From Verrucomicrobiales bacterium (GTDB lineage: Bacteria > Verrucomicrobiota > Verrucomicrobiia > Limisphaerales > J093), in NCBI GenBank assembly GCA_024233305.1, contig JACKPV010000026.1, forward strand, positions 1 to 64,000: a stretch of 64,000 nt of DNA, given 5' to 3'. The notes beneath the pieces are model-generated. The model had not been told where the DNA came from, made no database searches, and was given only the letters and a program-made list of their open reading frames with translations. The position numbers and the translations under genes were made by a program. This document shows positions 33,864-42,426 of the stretch, piece by piece (positions within the stretch are counted from its first letter, which is position 1; every line of letters starts with the position of its first letter).

Positions 33864-35789
33864 ATGGCGATCAAACAACTCGACGAACAGCAGGTCCGCA
33901 CCTGGACGCTCGAACAGAAGGACCGTTGGTGGTTCGACAACGTCTGGCGGGGGAACATGCCCCAGCTCACGATCCGTTCGGGCGCCACCGGCATGGTTCT
34001 GGGCGGCCTGCTTTCGCTCACGAACCTCTACATCGGGGCCAAGACCGGCTGGACCCTCGGGGTCGGGATCACGTCGGTCATCCTCGCCTTCGCCATGTTC
34101 AAGGTGCTGAGCGAAATCGGCCTGGCGAAGGAGTTCACGGTGCTCGAGAACAACGCCATGCAGTCCATCGCCACGGCGGCGGGCTACATGACCTCGCCGA
34201 TGATTTCGAGTCTGGCGGCCTACATGCTGGTGACCGGCAAGATCATCCCGCAGGGCACGACGATGCTCTGGATCATCAGCCTGGCGGTGTTGGGTGTTCT
34301 GTTTGCCTTCCCCTTGAAACGGCGGTTCATCAACGACGAACAACATCCGTTTCCCGAAGGCCGCGCGGCGGGCATCGTCATGGACGCACTGCACACCGCC
34401 GATCCCGCGCGGGGGATGTTCAAGGCGCGCATCCTCATCGTGTCCGGCAGCGTGGCCGCCGTCCTCGAGATCCTCAAGGACAGCACCCTCATGGGGAAGA
34501 TCAAGCAGGGTCTGGTCGTCATCCCCGGGTATCTGGACGGCTGGTTCTACTGGCTCAGCGCGAAGTGGTTCAACTGGGCGCCCGCGATCAAGGGGGTTGA
34601 CCTCCGCCAGTTGACCGTCCGGCCCGATTCCGATTTCGTGATGATGGCGGCGGGCGGCCTCATGGGGATCCGGACGGGGGTGTCCCTGATGGTTGGCGCG
34701 GTCATCAATTACATGATTCTCGCGCCGATGATGATCGCGCGCGGCGATATCCAGGGGAATCTCGTGGACGGCGAGATGACCTACGGCTTCCGGCAGATCA
34801 CGCTGTGGGCCCTGTGGGGCGGGGTGGCGATGATGACCACCGCCTCGCTCTTTGCGTTCTTCTCGAAGCCGCAGATTCTGGTCAGCGCCTTCCGGGGGTT
34901 GTTCAGCCGCCGGCAGCCCGACGCCGACGCGGACGTGCTGCGCTCGATCGAACTGCCCATGCGGGTGTTCGCCATCGGGATTCCCGTGGTGGGCGCCGTG
35001 GTCGTCTACCTCGCGCACCGGTTCTTCGGGGTCAGCATCTGGCTGGGCGCGATTGCCGTGCCCATGATCTTCATCTTCACGCTGATCGGGGTGAACTCGA
35101 CGGCGTTGACCTCGATCACGCCCACGGGCGCCCTGGGAAAACTGACGCAGCTGACCTACGGGGTGCTGGCGCCCCGGAACATCACGACCAACCTGATGAC
35201 CGCCGGCATCACCGCCGAGGTGGCGGGCCATGCCTCGAACCTGCTCATGGACATCAAACCCGGCTACATGCTCGGGGCCAAGCCGCGGCAGCAAGCCGTC
35301 GGTCACGTGCTTGGCATTCTCGCCGGGGCGCTGCTGTCGGTGCCGGTGTTTTACGCGATGTTCCTGCACGACGGCCTGTCCGGTCTCAACAACGAGCAGT
35401 ATCCGATGCCCGCGGCGACGATTTGGAAGGGGGTTGCCGAAATGCTCACCAAAGGCATCTCCGAGCTGCCGCTGACGGCTCGTTGGGCCGCCGTCATTGG
35501 CGCCCTGCTGGGAATCCTGTTCGAGGCGCTGCGGCTGGTGACCAAGGGCCGCTTCTGGCTCTCGGCGGTGGGCATCGGGCTCGCCGCCGTGATCCCGTTC
35601 AACACCTGCTTCGCGATGTTCCTCGGGTCGTTCCTGTTCTGGCTGGCCGGGCGGATCTTCCGCAACCAGGAGTCGCTCATGCATCGCGTGGTGGTGGACA
35701 ACCAGGAGCCGATTTGCGGGGGCGTCATCGCGGGCGGGGCCTTGATGGGCATCGCGCTTACGCTGATCTCGATCAAGCTGGGCGGTTGA
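33864..35789 (+). CDS. OPT family oligopeptide transporter
   Basis: A 641-residue polytopic inner-membrane protein of the OPT superfamily, which imports peptides or metal chelates with protons. Visible features are the N-terminal PQLTIRSGATGMVLGGLLSL and NLYIGAKTGWTLGVGITS, EFTVLENNAMQSIATAAGYM with the conserved ENN and TAAG, FPEGRAAGIVM, GLMGIRTGVSLMVGA and a C-terminal GGVIAGGALMGIAL helix. There are about 14-16 membrane segments. It is followed 14 bp later by a solute-binding-protein gene on the same strand, although OPT carriers do not use such proteins. Confidence 0.94.
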   Translation: MAIKQLDEQQVRTWTLEQKDRWWFDNVWRGNMPQLTIRSGATGMVLGGLLSLTNLYIGAKTGWTLGVGITSVILAFAMFKVLSEIGLAKEFTVLENNAMQSIATAAGYMTSPMISSLAAYMLVTGKIIPQGTTMLWIISLAVLGVLFAFPLKRRFINDEQHPFPEGRAAGIVMDALHTADPARGMFKARILIVSGSVAAVLEILKDSTLMGKIKQGLVVIPGYLDGWFYWLSAKWFNWAPAIKGVDLRQLTVRPDSDFVMMAAGGLMGIRTGVSLMVGAVINYMILAPMMIARGDIQGNLVDGEMTYGFRQITLWALWGGVAMMTTASLFAFFSKPQILVSAFRGLFSRRQPDADADVLRSIELPMRVFAIGIPVVGAVVVYLAHRFFGVSIWLGAIAVPMIFIFTLIGVNSTALTSITPTGALGKLTQLTYGVLAPRNITTNLMTAGITAEVAGHASNLLMDIKPGYMLGAKPRQQAVGHVLGILAGALLSVPVFYAMFLHDGLSGLNNEQYPMPAATIWKGVAEMLTKGISELPLTARWAAVIGALLGILFEALRLVTKGRFWLSAVGIGLAAVIPFNTCFAMFLGSFLFWLAGRIFRNQESLMHRVVVDNQEPICGGVIAGGALMGIALTLISIKLGG

Positions 35790-35803
35790 ACGACGGCTGT
35801 CGG

Positions 35804-37216
35804 ATGACGGCCATGCAGCCAACTCACACAAGCCGCTCCCTTCCTGCGTGGCCCTGCGGGATTTGCCGCCCGCTCGCCGGCCTCACCGGCGCCGTGCTGG
35901 TCCTGGCGGCGATGGCGGGTGAGCCGTTGATCGTCATTTCTCCCCACAACTCGTCGATCCGCTACGAGTTCGGCGAGGGCTTTGCCCGCTGGCATCAGGC
36001 GCAGTTCGGCGAACCCGCGACCGTCGAATGGCGGAATGTGGGCGGCACGTCCGATGCCCTGCGCTTTGTGCTCTCCGAGTTCGAGGCCAAGCCCGCGGGG
36101 ATCGGGATCGATTGCTTTTTCGGCGGCGGTCCCGAGCCTTGCCTTCGCCTGGTTGAACGCGGGCTGGCCGTTCCGTTCAAGCTGCCGGACACGGTGCTCG
36201 CCGGGATTCCCCAGTCGGCCAACGGCGTCGAAATCTACGATCCCGAATTCCGCTGGTATGGCGCGGCGCTTTCCAGCTTCGGCATTCTCCAGAACCGGCG
36301 CGTGGTCGATCGCCTGCAACTGCCGCCGGCGGAACGTTGGGCGGACCTCGCCGCGCCCGGATTGTGCGACTGGGTGGCCGCCGGTGACCCGCGGCGCAGC
36401 GGCACCATGAACAACATGTACGAAGCCTGCCTGCAAGCCTGCGGCTGGGAACGCGGGTGGCGGTTGCTCGCGCAGGTGGCGGGCAACGTGGCCCAGTTCG
36501 ACCGGCTTTCCTCGACCACCGCCAAACAGGTCACCCTCGGGGAGGCGGGCTACGGCTTCGCCATCGACTTTTACGCGTTCACCCAGATCGCGGCCGCGGG
36601 GCGAACGAACATGACCTTCGTGCTGCCGCGCGACTTTACCGCCATCAGCCCGGACGGCATCGCCCTGTTGCAGGGCGCCCCGCAAGCCGGGTTGGGCGGA
36701 CGTTTCCTGACCTTCGTGATGGGGGAAGCCGGCCAGAAACTCTGGCACCTCCCGTGCGGGTACCCGGAAGGGCCGCGCCGGTTCTCGATCGAGCGCATGT
36801 GCGTGCGCCCCGATCTCTATGCCCGCTACCGCGAGGTCAGCAACGTCGCCTTCTCGCCCTTCGACCTCTCGGGCGGCTTCCGCTACGATCCGCGCCTGGC
36901 GCAGGCCCGGCGGGACGTGATGGCGGCGCTGTTCGGCGCCCTCTTCGTCGACACCCATTCCGAGCTGCGCGCCGCCTGGAAGGCGATCATTGCCCGTGGG
37001 CTTCCGGAGACCGAACTGAGCGAGCTGGGCCGGGTGCCGTTGAGCGAATCCGAGGCATTCGAGCTTAGCCGCGCGGAATGGAACGACCCGGACTTCCGGA
37101 CCCGGCAACGCATCTTGTGGCAGACCTGGGCGCAGGAAAAGTACCGGCGCCTGGCCTCCGGGGGTCAGGCGTCCATCCCCGGCCCACCGTCGCTTCCCGG
37201 CTTCCCTCGCGGATGA
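35804..37216 (+). CDS. Extracellular solute-binding protein (iron/AfuA-type), no ABC partners
   Basis: A 470-residue exported protein: hydrophobic signal (LTGAVLVLAAMAGE), then the family-1 binding fold (LIVISPHNSSIRYEFGEGFA, WRNVGGTSDALRFVLSEF, SGTMNNMYEACLQACGW, YGFAIDFYAF, PRDFTAISPDGIALLQGAP). This resembles periplasmic Fe(III)- or polyamine-binding proteins. Family members are usually about 340 residues; here an extra C-terminal region of about 100 residues (SFSPFDLSGG-like to the end) is present. No permease or ATPase gene is adjacent, so the partner is encoded elsewhere or the protein has another role. Two ATGs (35804, 35813) are possible. Confidence 0.82.
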   Translation: MTAMQPTHTSRSLPAWPCGICRPLAGLTGAVLVLAAMAGEPLIVISPHNSSIRYEFGEGFARWHQAQFGEPATVEWRNVGGTSDALRFVLSEFEAKPAGIGIDCFFGGGPEPCLRLVERGLAVPFKLPDTVLAGIPQSANGVEIYDPEFRWYGAALSSFGILQNRRVVDRLQLPPAERWADLAAPGLCDWVAAGDPRRSGTMNNMYEACLQACGWERGWRLLAQVAGNVAQFDRLSSTTAKQVTLGEAGYGFAIDFYAFTQIAAAGRTNMTFVLPRDFTAISPDGIALLQGAPQAGLGGRFLTFVMGEAGQKLWHLPCGYPEGPRRFSIERMCVRPDLYARYREVSNVAFSPFDLSGGFRYDPRLAQARRDVMAALFGALFVDTHSELRAAWKAIIARGLPETELSELGRVPLSESEAFELSRAEWNDPDFRTRQRILWQTWAQEKYRRLASGGQASIPGPPSLPGFPRG

Positions 37217-37264
37217 AGCCCGTTTGGCGTTCCAGCCGACGGCGCAACGCTCCGGACTCGCGGC

Positions 37265-37301
37265 TTGCTCCGGTGGTGGTTCGGCCCTACGCTGCGCGGG
37301 C
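37265..37301 (+). promoter_or_regulatory. Promoter of sppA, leaderless geometry
   Basis: TTGCTC (37265-37270), 17 bp spacer, TACGCT (37288-37293), then eight bases to ATG 37302. It sits within the gap after the solute-binding protein gene, so sppA can be transcribed on its own. Confidence 0.45.
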
Positions 37302-38411
37302 ATGGAAGACCCGGGTCAATCCGTTCCGCCCAAACCTGCCCCGCCGCCGATCCTCTACGCGCCGGCGCCCCCCGCCCGTTCCGGGCGAGGCTGGAAGTAC
37401 CTCGCGTTGATTCTGCTTCTCCTGCTGGTGCTCGGCAGCCTCAGCAGCCTGCAACGCTTCGTGAGCGGCGCCCTCGACCTCGACCTGGCCGGGGACGGCC
37501 CCGGCAGCCAGTTGAACGAAGTCGTTGTCGAGAGCCACGGCGCCACCGACAAGATCGCCATTGTGGAGGTGCAGGGGGTGATCTACGGCGGCTACCTCTC
37601 AGCCGGGGGATTGAACATGGTTTCCCACGTGCGGGAGGCTCTGGATCGGGCGGCCAAGGACGAGCGGGTGCGGGCGGTGGTTCTGCGGATCGATTCGCCC
37701 GGTGGCGAGGTGCTGGCGGCGGATGACATGAGCCGGGCCATCGCCGCCTTTCAGGAAGACTCCGGCAAGCCCGTCGTGGCCGCCATGGAGGGACTCGCGG
37801 CAAGCGGCGGCTATTACATCGCCGCGCCCTGCCGCTGGATTCTCGCAAATCCCCTCACCATCACCGGCAGCATCGGCGTGATCATGCACGGCTACAACTA
37901 CCGCGGTTTGATGGACAAAATCGGCGTGCGCCCCGAGGTCTTCAAGAGCGGTCGTTTCAAGGACGCCATGCGTAGCGACAAGGCCGACGACGAGATCCTC
38001 CCCGAGGAACGCGCGATGATGCAGGAACTGATCGATACCACTTTCGACCGGTTCAAGGACGTCGTCCGCAAGGGGCGGCAGCGGGCGGCTGAAAAAAACC
38101 GGGGCGTCGGTCGCGAACTCGTCGAGCAATGGGAGGACTTCGCCGACGGTCGGGTGCTGCTCGGGGAGAAGGCCTTTGAACTCGGGTTCGTTGACGAATT
38201 GGGCACGTTCGAGGACGCCGTCGCGCGGGCGAAATCCCTGGCCGGGATCCTGCAGGCGAACCTGATCCGGTACGAAGCCCCGCTGCGTCTTGGCGGCCTG
38301 CTCCGGCTGCTCGGCAAGGCCCCCGCGGGCGAAGTGAAACTGGATCTGGGCTTGCGCCTGCCGCGCATCGAGGCCGGCCGTCCCTACGCCCTCTACCTCC
38401 CCGCGAACTGA
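37302..38411 (+). CDS. sppA: Signal peptide peptidase SppA, short form
   Basis: Membrane-anchored serine protease that degrades cleaved signal peptides. 369 residues: a proline-rich cytoplasmic start, one membrane helix (KYLALILLLLLVLGSL), then a ClpP-fold domain of the S49 family with IAIVEVQGVIYGG, RAVVLRIDSPGGEVLAADDM, the nucleophile S168 in EGLAASGGYYIA, TGSIGVIM and the general-base lysine K220 in FKSGRFKDAMR. One S49 domain is present, as in Gram-positive-type SppA (36K), not the fused E. coli form. argJ follows 43 bp downstream. Confidence 0.94.
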   Translation: MEDPGQSVPPKPAPPPILYAPAPPARSGRGWKYLALILLLLLVLGSLSSLQRFVSGALDLDLAGDGPGSQLNEVVVESHGATDKIAIVEVQGVIYGGYLSAGGLNMVSHVREALDRAAKDERVRAVVLRIDSPGGEVLAADDMSRAIAAFQEDSGKPVVAAMEGLAASGGYYIAAPCRWILANPLTITGSIGVIMHGYNYRGLMDKIGVRPEVFKSGRFKDAMRSDKADDEILPEERAMMQELIDTTFDRFKDVVRKGRQRAAEKNRGVGRELVEQWEDFADGRVLLGEKAFELGFVDELGTFEDAVARAKSLAGILQANLIRYEAPLRLGGLLRLLGKAPAGEVKLDLGLRLPRIEAGRPYALYLPAN

Positions 38412-38454
38412 TCCGCCGGCTGCCGCTTCCCGAGCTTCCCGGTCGACTCCTTCC

Positions 38455-39810
38455 ATGAGCAAGCCAACGAAATCCGTCCCGGTCGCTGGTTCCGTCGTCG
38501 CCCCCCGGGGTTTCCGCGCCGCCGGCGTTTTCTGCGACATCAAGCGCCTGGGCACGGGCAAGGGTTCCGACAAGGGCGCCAAGCCGGACCTGGCCCTCAT
38601 CGTGTCCGACGTGCCCGCTGCGGTCGCGGGCATGTTCACCACGAACCAGGTTTGCGCCGCGCCGGTGAAGCTCTGCGTACCCCGCGTCCGCACCGGGACC
38701 GCGCAGGCCGTGGTGGTGAACTCGGGCAACGCCAACGCCTGCACCGGTCCGCAGGGGTTCCGGGACGCGCAGATCATGGCCCGCGAAACGGCCCGGCGTT
38801 GCGGCCTCGAGGAAGGCGCCGTCCTGGTCGGCTCGACCGGACGCATCGGTGTGCCCCTCCCGATGCCGAACATCCGCCGGGGTATCGGGATGGCCGCGGC
38901 AGGGTTGGGGAGCACGCCGGCGCACGCCGACCAGGCGGCCGAGGCCATCCTCACCAGTGATACCCGCGCGAAACAGGTGGCCCGGGAGTTTTCCCTCGGC
39001 GGACGTCCGGTCCGCCTGGGCGGGATCTGCAAGGGCGCGGGCATGATCCAGCCCGGCATGAGTGCTAACGGTAGCCGCCCCGCCGCCGGCAGCGGCGGTC
39101 TCCACGCCACGATGCTTGCCTTTCTCACCTGCGATGCCGCAGTCGTTCCGCCCTTGCTCCAGGCGATGCTGGCGGAAGCCGTCGCCCGGAGCTTCAACCG
39201 CATCACGGTCGATGGCGACATGAGCACGAACGACACCGTCCTGCTGCTCGCGAACGGCTTGGCTGGCAATCCGGTCCTGCGGCTGAACAGCCGCCAGCCG
39301 GAACGGCGACGGGACCGTGAGGTCTTGCAGGAGGCGTTGAACGGGGTCTGCCTTGAACTCGCGAAGATGATCGTTCGCGACGGCGAAGGGATCTCGCGCG
39401 TGGTCACCGTACGGGTGTCCGGCGCGCGGACCGACGCCGAGGCCGAACTCGCCGCCCGGGCGGTCGGCAACAGCGCCCTGGTCAAGACCAGCTGGCACGG
39501 GGGCGACCCAAACTGGGGCCGCATCATGGACGCCCTTGGCTACAGCGCCGCCCGCGTGGAGGAGGGGCGGGTGGACATCGCCTACAGCGCCCCCGGACAA
39601 CGCGCGCGGCTCTTCTCGCTGAAACAGGGCCGCCCAACCCGCACCTCCTTCGAGACGCTCTGTGCCGCGGTGGCGCCGACGGAGTTCGAGCTGCACATCA
39701 ACCTGAATCTCGGTCGCGGCCGGACCGTGCTCTACGCCGCCGACCTGACCGAGGCCTACGTCGATTTCAACAAGGGCAACGTCAACGATCCCGCCTCGCT
39801 GGGCGGCTGA
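38455..39810 (+). CDS. argJ: Bifunctional glutamate N-acetyltransferase / N-acetylglutamate synthase
   Basis: Arginine biosynthesis: transfers the acetyl group of N-acetylornithine to glutamate and can also use acetyl-CoA. The 451-residue precursor cleaves itself into alpha and beta chains at the Ala-Thr bond of HATMLAFLTCDA; T219 becomes the nucleophile. Other family signatures are VVVNSGNANACTGPQG, GSTGRIGVPLPM, GGICKGAGMIQPGM, TVDGDMSTNDTVLLLANG and the C-terminal HGGDPNWGRIMDALGYS. No other arg gene lies in the window. A copy of the dispersed palindromic repeat begins 32 bases after its stop codon. Confidence 0.96.
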   Translation: MSKPTKSVPVAGSVVAPRGFRAAGVFCDIKRLGTGKGSDKGAKPDLALIVSDVPAAVAGMFTTNQVCAAPVKLCVPRVRTGTAQAVVVNSGNANACTGPQGFRDAQIMARETARRCGLEEGAVLVGSTGRIGVPLPMPNIRRGIGMAAAGLGSTPAHADQAAEAILTSDTRAKQVAREFSLGGRPVRLGGICKGAGMIQPGMSANGSRPAAGSGGLHATMLAFLTCDAAVVPPLLQAMLAEAVARSFNRITVDGDMSTNDTVLLLANGLAGNPVLRLNSRQPERRRDREVLQEALNGVCLELAKMIVRDGEGISRVVTVRVSGARTDAEAELAARAVGNSALVKTSWHGGDPNWGRIMDALGYSAARVEEGRVDIAYSAPGQRARLFSLKQGRPTRTSFETLCAAVAPTEFELHINLNLGRGRTVLYAADLTEAYVDFNKGNVNDPASLGG

Positions 39811-39841
39811 ATCACGGTGGTGCTCGCGCCGGTCGGAGCCA

Positions 39842-40033
39842 CTGAGCCGCAACCATGCAGTTGGATTCACCACGGATGGGCTCGGATGGGCACTGATACT
39901 GAGGGAAACCAGGATCGCGCGCCCTGGGTTCGGGCTCACCATTTGGTGAGCCTTCCCGCCCTCTCCGCCAAGGCGGCAGCGCCGCGCCCCATCCGTGGCA
40001 TCCGTGCCCATCCGCGGTCCATTGACTGAATCG
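39842..40033 (+). repeat. Dispersed palindromic repeat, copy B (full length, about 192 bp)
   Basis: Begins CTGAGCCGCAACCATGCAGT and ends CCATCCGCGGTCCATTGACT plus a few bases. The ends are imperfect inverted repeats of each other (CACCACGGATGGGCTCGG against CCGTGCCCATCCGCGGTCC). Its reverse complement aligns with copies C and D along the full length. It occupies most of the 335 bp gap between argJ and the amidohydrolase; nothing else was recognised in that gap. Confidence 0.85.
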
Positions 40034-40145
40034 ATACGGCTGAGCCGGATGCCGAACCACCCGGCGGCGGTGGTTGCCCGCTGAAACCGCTGGCCTCCGC
40101 GTTGCCCCCGGGCTAGGCTCGCGCGATCCGAAGCCCCACCATGCC

Positions 40146-41942
40146 ATGTTCACCCGTTCGTTCATTCCGCTCATGACCGTCACCTGTGCGGCGTGCGCCC
40201 TCGCCGGGCCGCCAACTCCGGACGAAGTCCCGCAACTCACCGATGCCTGGCGACAAGGGCGCCGCATCATCGACCTGCACCAACACGTCCAGATGACCCG
40301 GGAACACCTCGGCCGGGCGGTGCGGATCATGGACCGGGCAGGCATCGGAATCGCGGTGAACCTCGGCAGCGGCACGGTCACGCCCGGGGCGGACGGCGGG
40401 CCATCGGCGCTCGCGCAGAGCATCGCCCTGACCGAACGCCTCCATCCGGGACGTTTCCTGCACTACATGACCCTCGACTACGCCGGTTGGGACCGCCCGG
40501 ACTGGTCCGCGAAAGCGGTCGCGCAAATCGAGGAGGGCCACCGGCTTGGGGCCGCGGGACTCAAGGAATTCAAGCGGCTTGGGCTGTTCTTGAAGGATGG
40601 CGAGGGCCGGCTGATCCGGGTGGACGATCCGAAGCTGGACCCCGTCTGGCAGCGTTGCGGGGAACTCGGGATGCCGGTCTCGATCCACGTCGCCGATCCC
40701 AAGGCGTTTTGGGAACCCTATGACGAGCGGAACGAACGCTGGGCGGAGTTGCGGGATCACCCGACCTGGTGGTTCGGAGACGCCACCCGTTTCCCGGCCT
40801 GGAAGGCGCTTCTCGAAGCCCTGGACCGGGTGATCGGACGGCATCCGGAAACGACTTTTGTCGCCGTGCATTTTGCCAACAACGCCGAGGAACTCGAATG
40901 GGTCGATGCAGCGCTGAGCCGGCGTCCGAACCTGATGGCGGACCTCGCCGCCCGGATACCGGAACTGGGCCGGCACGATCCGGGTGCCGTGCGGCGGCTG
41001 TTCGAGAAGCATCAAGACCGCATCCTGTTCGGCACCGATTTCATGGTCTACGACCGCCTCATCCTCGGCTCGAGCGGCAACGAACCGCCCCCAACGGACG
41101 AGGACGCCGCCGGGTTCTTCGCCAAGCACTGGCGCTGGCTGGAGACGAACGACCGCGACTGGCGCCACATGACGCCGATTCAGGGAGACTGGACGATCAG
41201 CAGCATCGGGCTTCCGGCGGGAGTTCTGCGCAAGATCTACTTCGACAACGCCCGCCGGTTGCTGGCGCGGTCCCTGCCGCCACCCGTCGTGTGCGCGGCG
41301 CGCATCGACGAGGATTTCACGCCCACCGGCGGCATGGCAGAACCCGTCTGGGAAAGCGCGGCCCCGGTCTGGGTGGAATACGCGACCCGGGACGGCGCCG
41401 TGCAGCCGGCGTTGTCCACCCGGGTGCGGATGCTGTGGTCGGATACGTTCCTCTACCTTGCCTACGAATGTCCCTACACCGAGCTGAGCGTCTTCGAGCC
41501 GCCCTTGACGGTGGGCAAGCGTTACGACATGGACCGGCCGGGGGTGAGCCTTTGGGACCGTGACGTGGTCGAGGCCTTCATCAACGCTGATCCCGGTGAC
41601 GTGCGGCATTACGCTGAGTTTCAGGTGGCCCCGACGAACGAGCAAATGGACCTCATGCTCCGGCTGCCGGAACGTGATTTCGCGTGGCGCAGCGGCTTCG
41701 AGTCCGCCGTGGAGATCGACGACGGCGCGAAGGTGTGGCGCTGTGTGATGCGGATTCCGCTCGGGGCCTGGCGTCCCTTTGCTCCCCGACCGGGCGTCCG
41801 GTGGCGGCTGAACCTGTTCCGCTGCGACCGGGCCCATGACGCCTTCCTGGCCTGGAACCCGACGATGAACGGCAGCTTTCACACGCCGGAGAAGTTCGGC
41901 ATCCTGGAATTCGTTCCGAAGGACGGGGGCGACCGACCTTGA
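40146..41942 (+). CDS. Amidohydrolase fused to a CBM9-like domain, secreted
   Basis: A 598-residue exported protein. After a short signal peptide (IPLMTVTCAACALAG) comes an amidohydrolase_2-type TIM barrel with metal-binding H45-x-H47 (IDLHQHVQM), GAAGLKEFKRLGL, VSIHVADPKAFW, VAVHFANNAEELEW and FGTDFMVY; the arrangement resembles decarboxylating or lactone-hydrolysing members. From about residue 380 a second module follows (AARIDEDFTPTGGMAEPVWE, YLAYECPYTELSVFEP, WDRDVVEAFINADPGD, HYAEFQVAPTNEQMDLML), a CBM9-like beta-sandwich. This fusion suggests a polymer- or sugar-directed hydrolase. Substrate is unknown. Start 40146 places the signal peptide at the N-terminus. Confidence 0.85.
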   Translation: MFTRSFIPLMTVTCAACALAGPPTPDEVPQLTDAWRQGRRIIDLHQHVQMTREHLGRAVRIMDRAGIGIAVNLGSGTVTPGADGGPSALAQSIALTERLHPGRFLHYMTLDYAGWDRPDWSAKAVAQIEEGHRLGAAGLKEFKRLGLFLKDGEGRLIRVDDPKLDPVWQRCGELGMPVSIHVADPKAFWEPYDERNERWAELRDHPTWWFGDATRFPAWKALLEALDRVIGRHPETTFVAVHFANNAEELEWVDAALSRRPNLMADLAARIPELGRHDPGAVRRLFEKHQDRILFGTDFMVYDRLILGSSGNEPPPTDEDAAGFFAKHWRWLETNDRDWRHMTPIQGDWTISSIGLPAGVLRKIYFDNARRLLARSLPPPVVCAARIDEDFTPTGGMAEPVWESAAPVWVEYATRDGAVQPALSTRVRMLWSDTFLYLAYECPYTELSVFEPPLTVGKRYDMDRPGVSLWDRDVVEAFINADPGDVRHYAEFQVAPTNEQMDLMLRLPERDFAWRSGFESAVEIDDGAKVWRCVMRIPLGAWRPFAPRPGVRWRLNLFRCDRAHDAFLAWNPTMNGSFHTPEKFGILEFVPKDGGDRP

Positions 41943-42052
41943 GGTGGGGGCGCCGCCGGGCATTCGAACGCGAATTATGCACGCAGGGCTTGCTTTGACC
42001 GCCGGGCCGATTGTAGGTTGCGCGCTCTTTGAATCGAACTGGATCAGAGTTT

Positions 42053-42316
42053 ATGGCCAAGAGATGTGAATTCACCGGCAAGGGCCCGATCAAGGGCAAC
42101 CGGATTTCCCGCAGCGGCAAGGCGAAGAAACTGGGCGGCATCGGCACCCATGTCACCGCGGTGACGAAGCGTCGTTTCTACCCGAATCTCCAGCGGGTGC
42201 GCACGGTGGTGGACGGACAGGTCCGCTACGTCCGGGTGGCGGCGAGCGTGATCAAGAAGGGGTTGATCACCAAGCCGGCCAAGCGCAACTGGAAGCCCGA
42301 AGCCGCGAAGGCCTGA
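42053..42316 (+). CDS. rpmB: 50S ribosomal protein L28
   Basis: 87-residue ribosomal protein with the typical start MAKRCEFTGKGPIKGNRIS and the conserved TKRRFYPNLQRVR and VRVAASVIKKGLI segments. No rpmG neighbour is present, so it is expressed alone and ends in a strong intrinsic terminator 24 bp after the stop codon. Confidence 0.97.
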   Translation: MAKRCEFTGKGPIKGNRISRSGKAKKLGGIGTHVTAVTKRRFYPNLQRVRTVVDGQVRYVRVAASVIKKGLITKPAKRNWKPEAAKA

Positions 42317-42340
42317 ACGCGATCCGTCCGTGGCCGCATC

Positions 42341-42372
42341 CGGCGGGAGTCGAAAACTCCCGCCGTTTCCTT
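42341..42372 (+). terminator. Rho-independent terminator of rpmB
   Basis: CGGCGGGAGT, loop CGAAA, ACTCCCGCCG: a perfect 10 bp GC-rich stem followed by TTTCCTT. Confidence 0.85.
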
Positions 42373-42426
42373 GTGTACCGCGGCTTCCCGGTTGACTTCC
42401 CCGCGGGTTTATTGCGTTGATGAGCC

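Noticed and set aside
39842..40033. Repeat copies as integron attC sites or a CRISPR array
   Set aside because: They are about 190 bp, scattered singly, lack attC core sites and an integrase, and do not form short regularly spaced repeats.
41990..42010. TTGACC/TAGGTT as an rpmB promoter
   Set aside because: The spacer would be only 13 bp; no arrangement with 16-18 bp gave a plausible -10 box.
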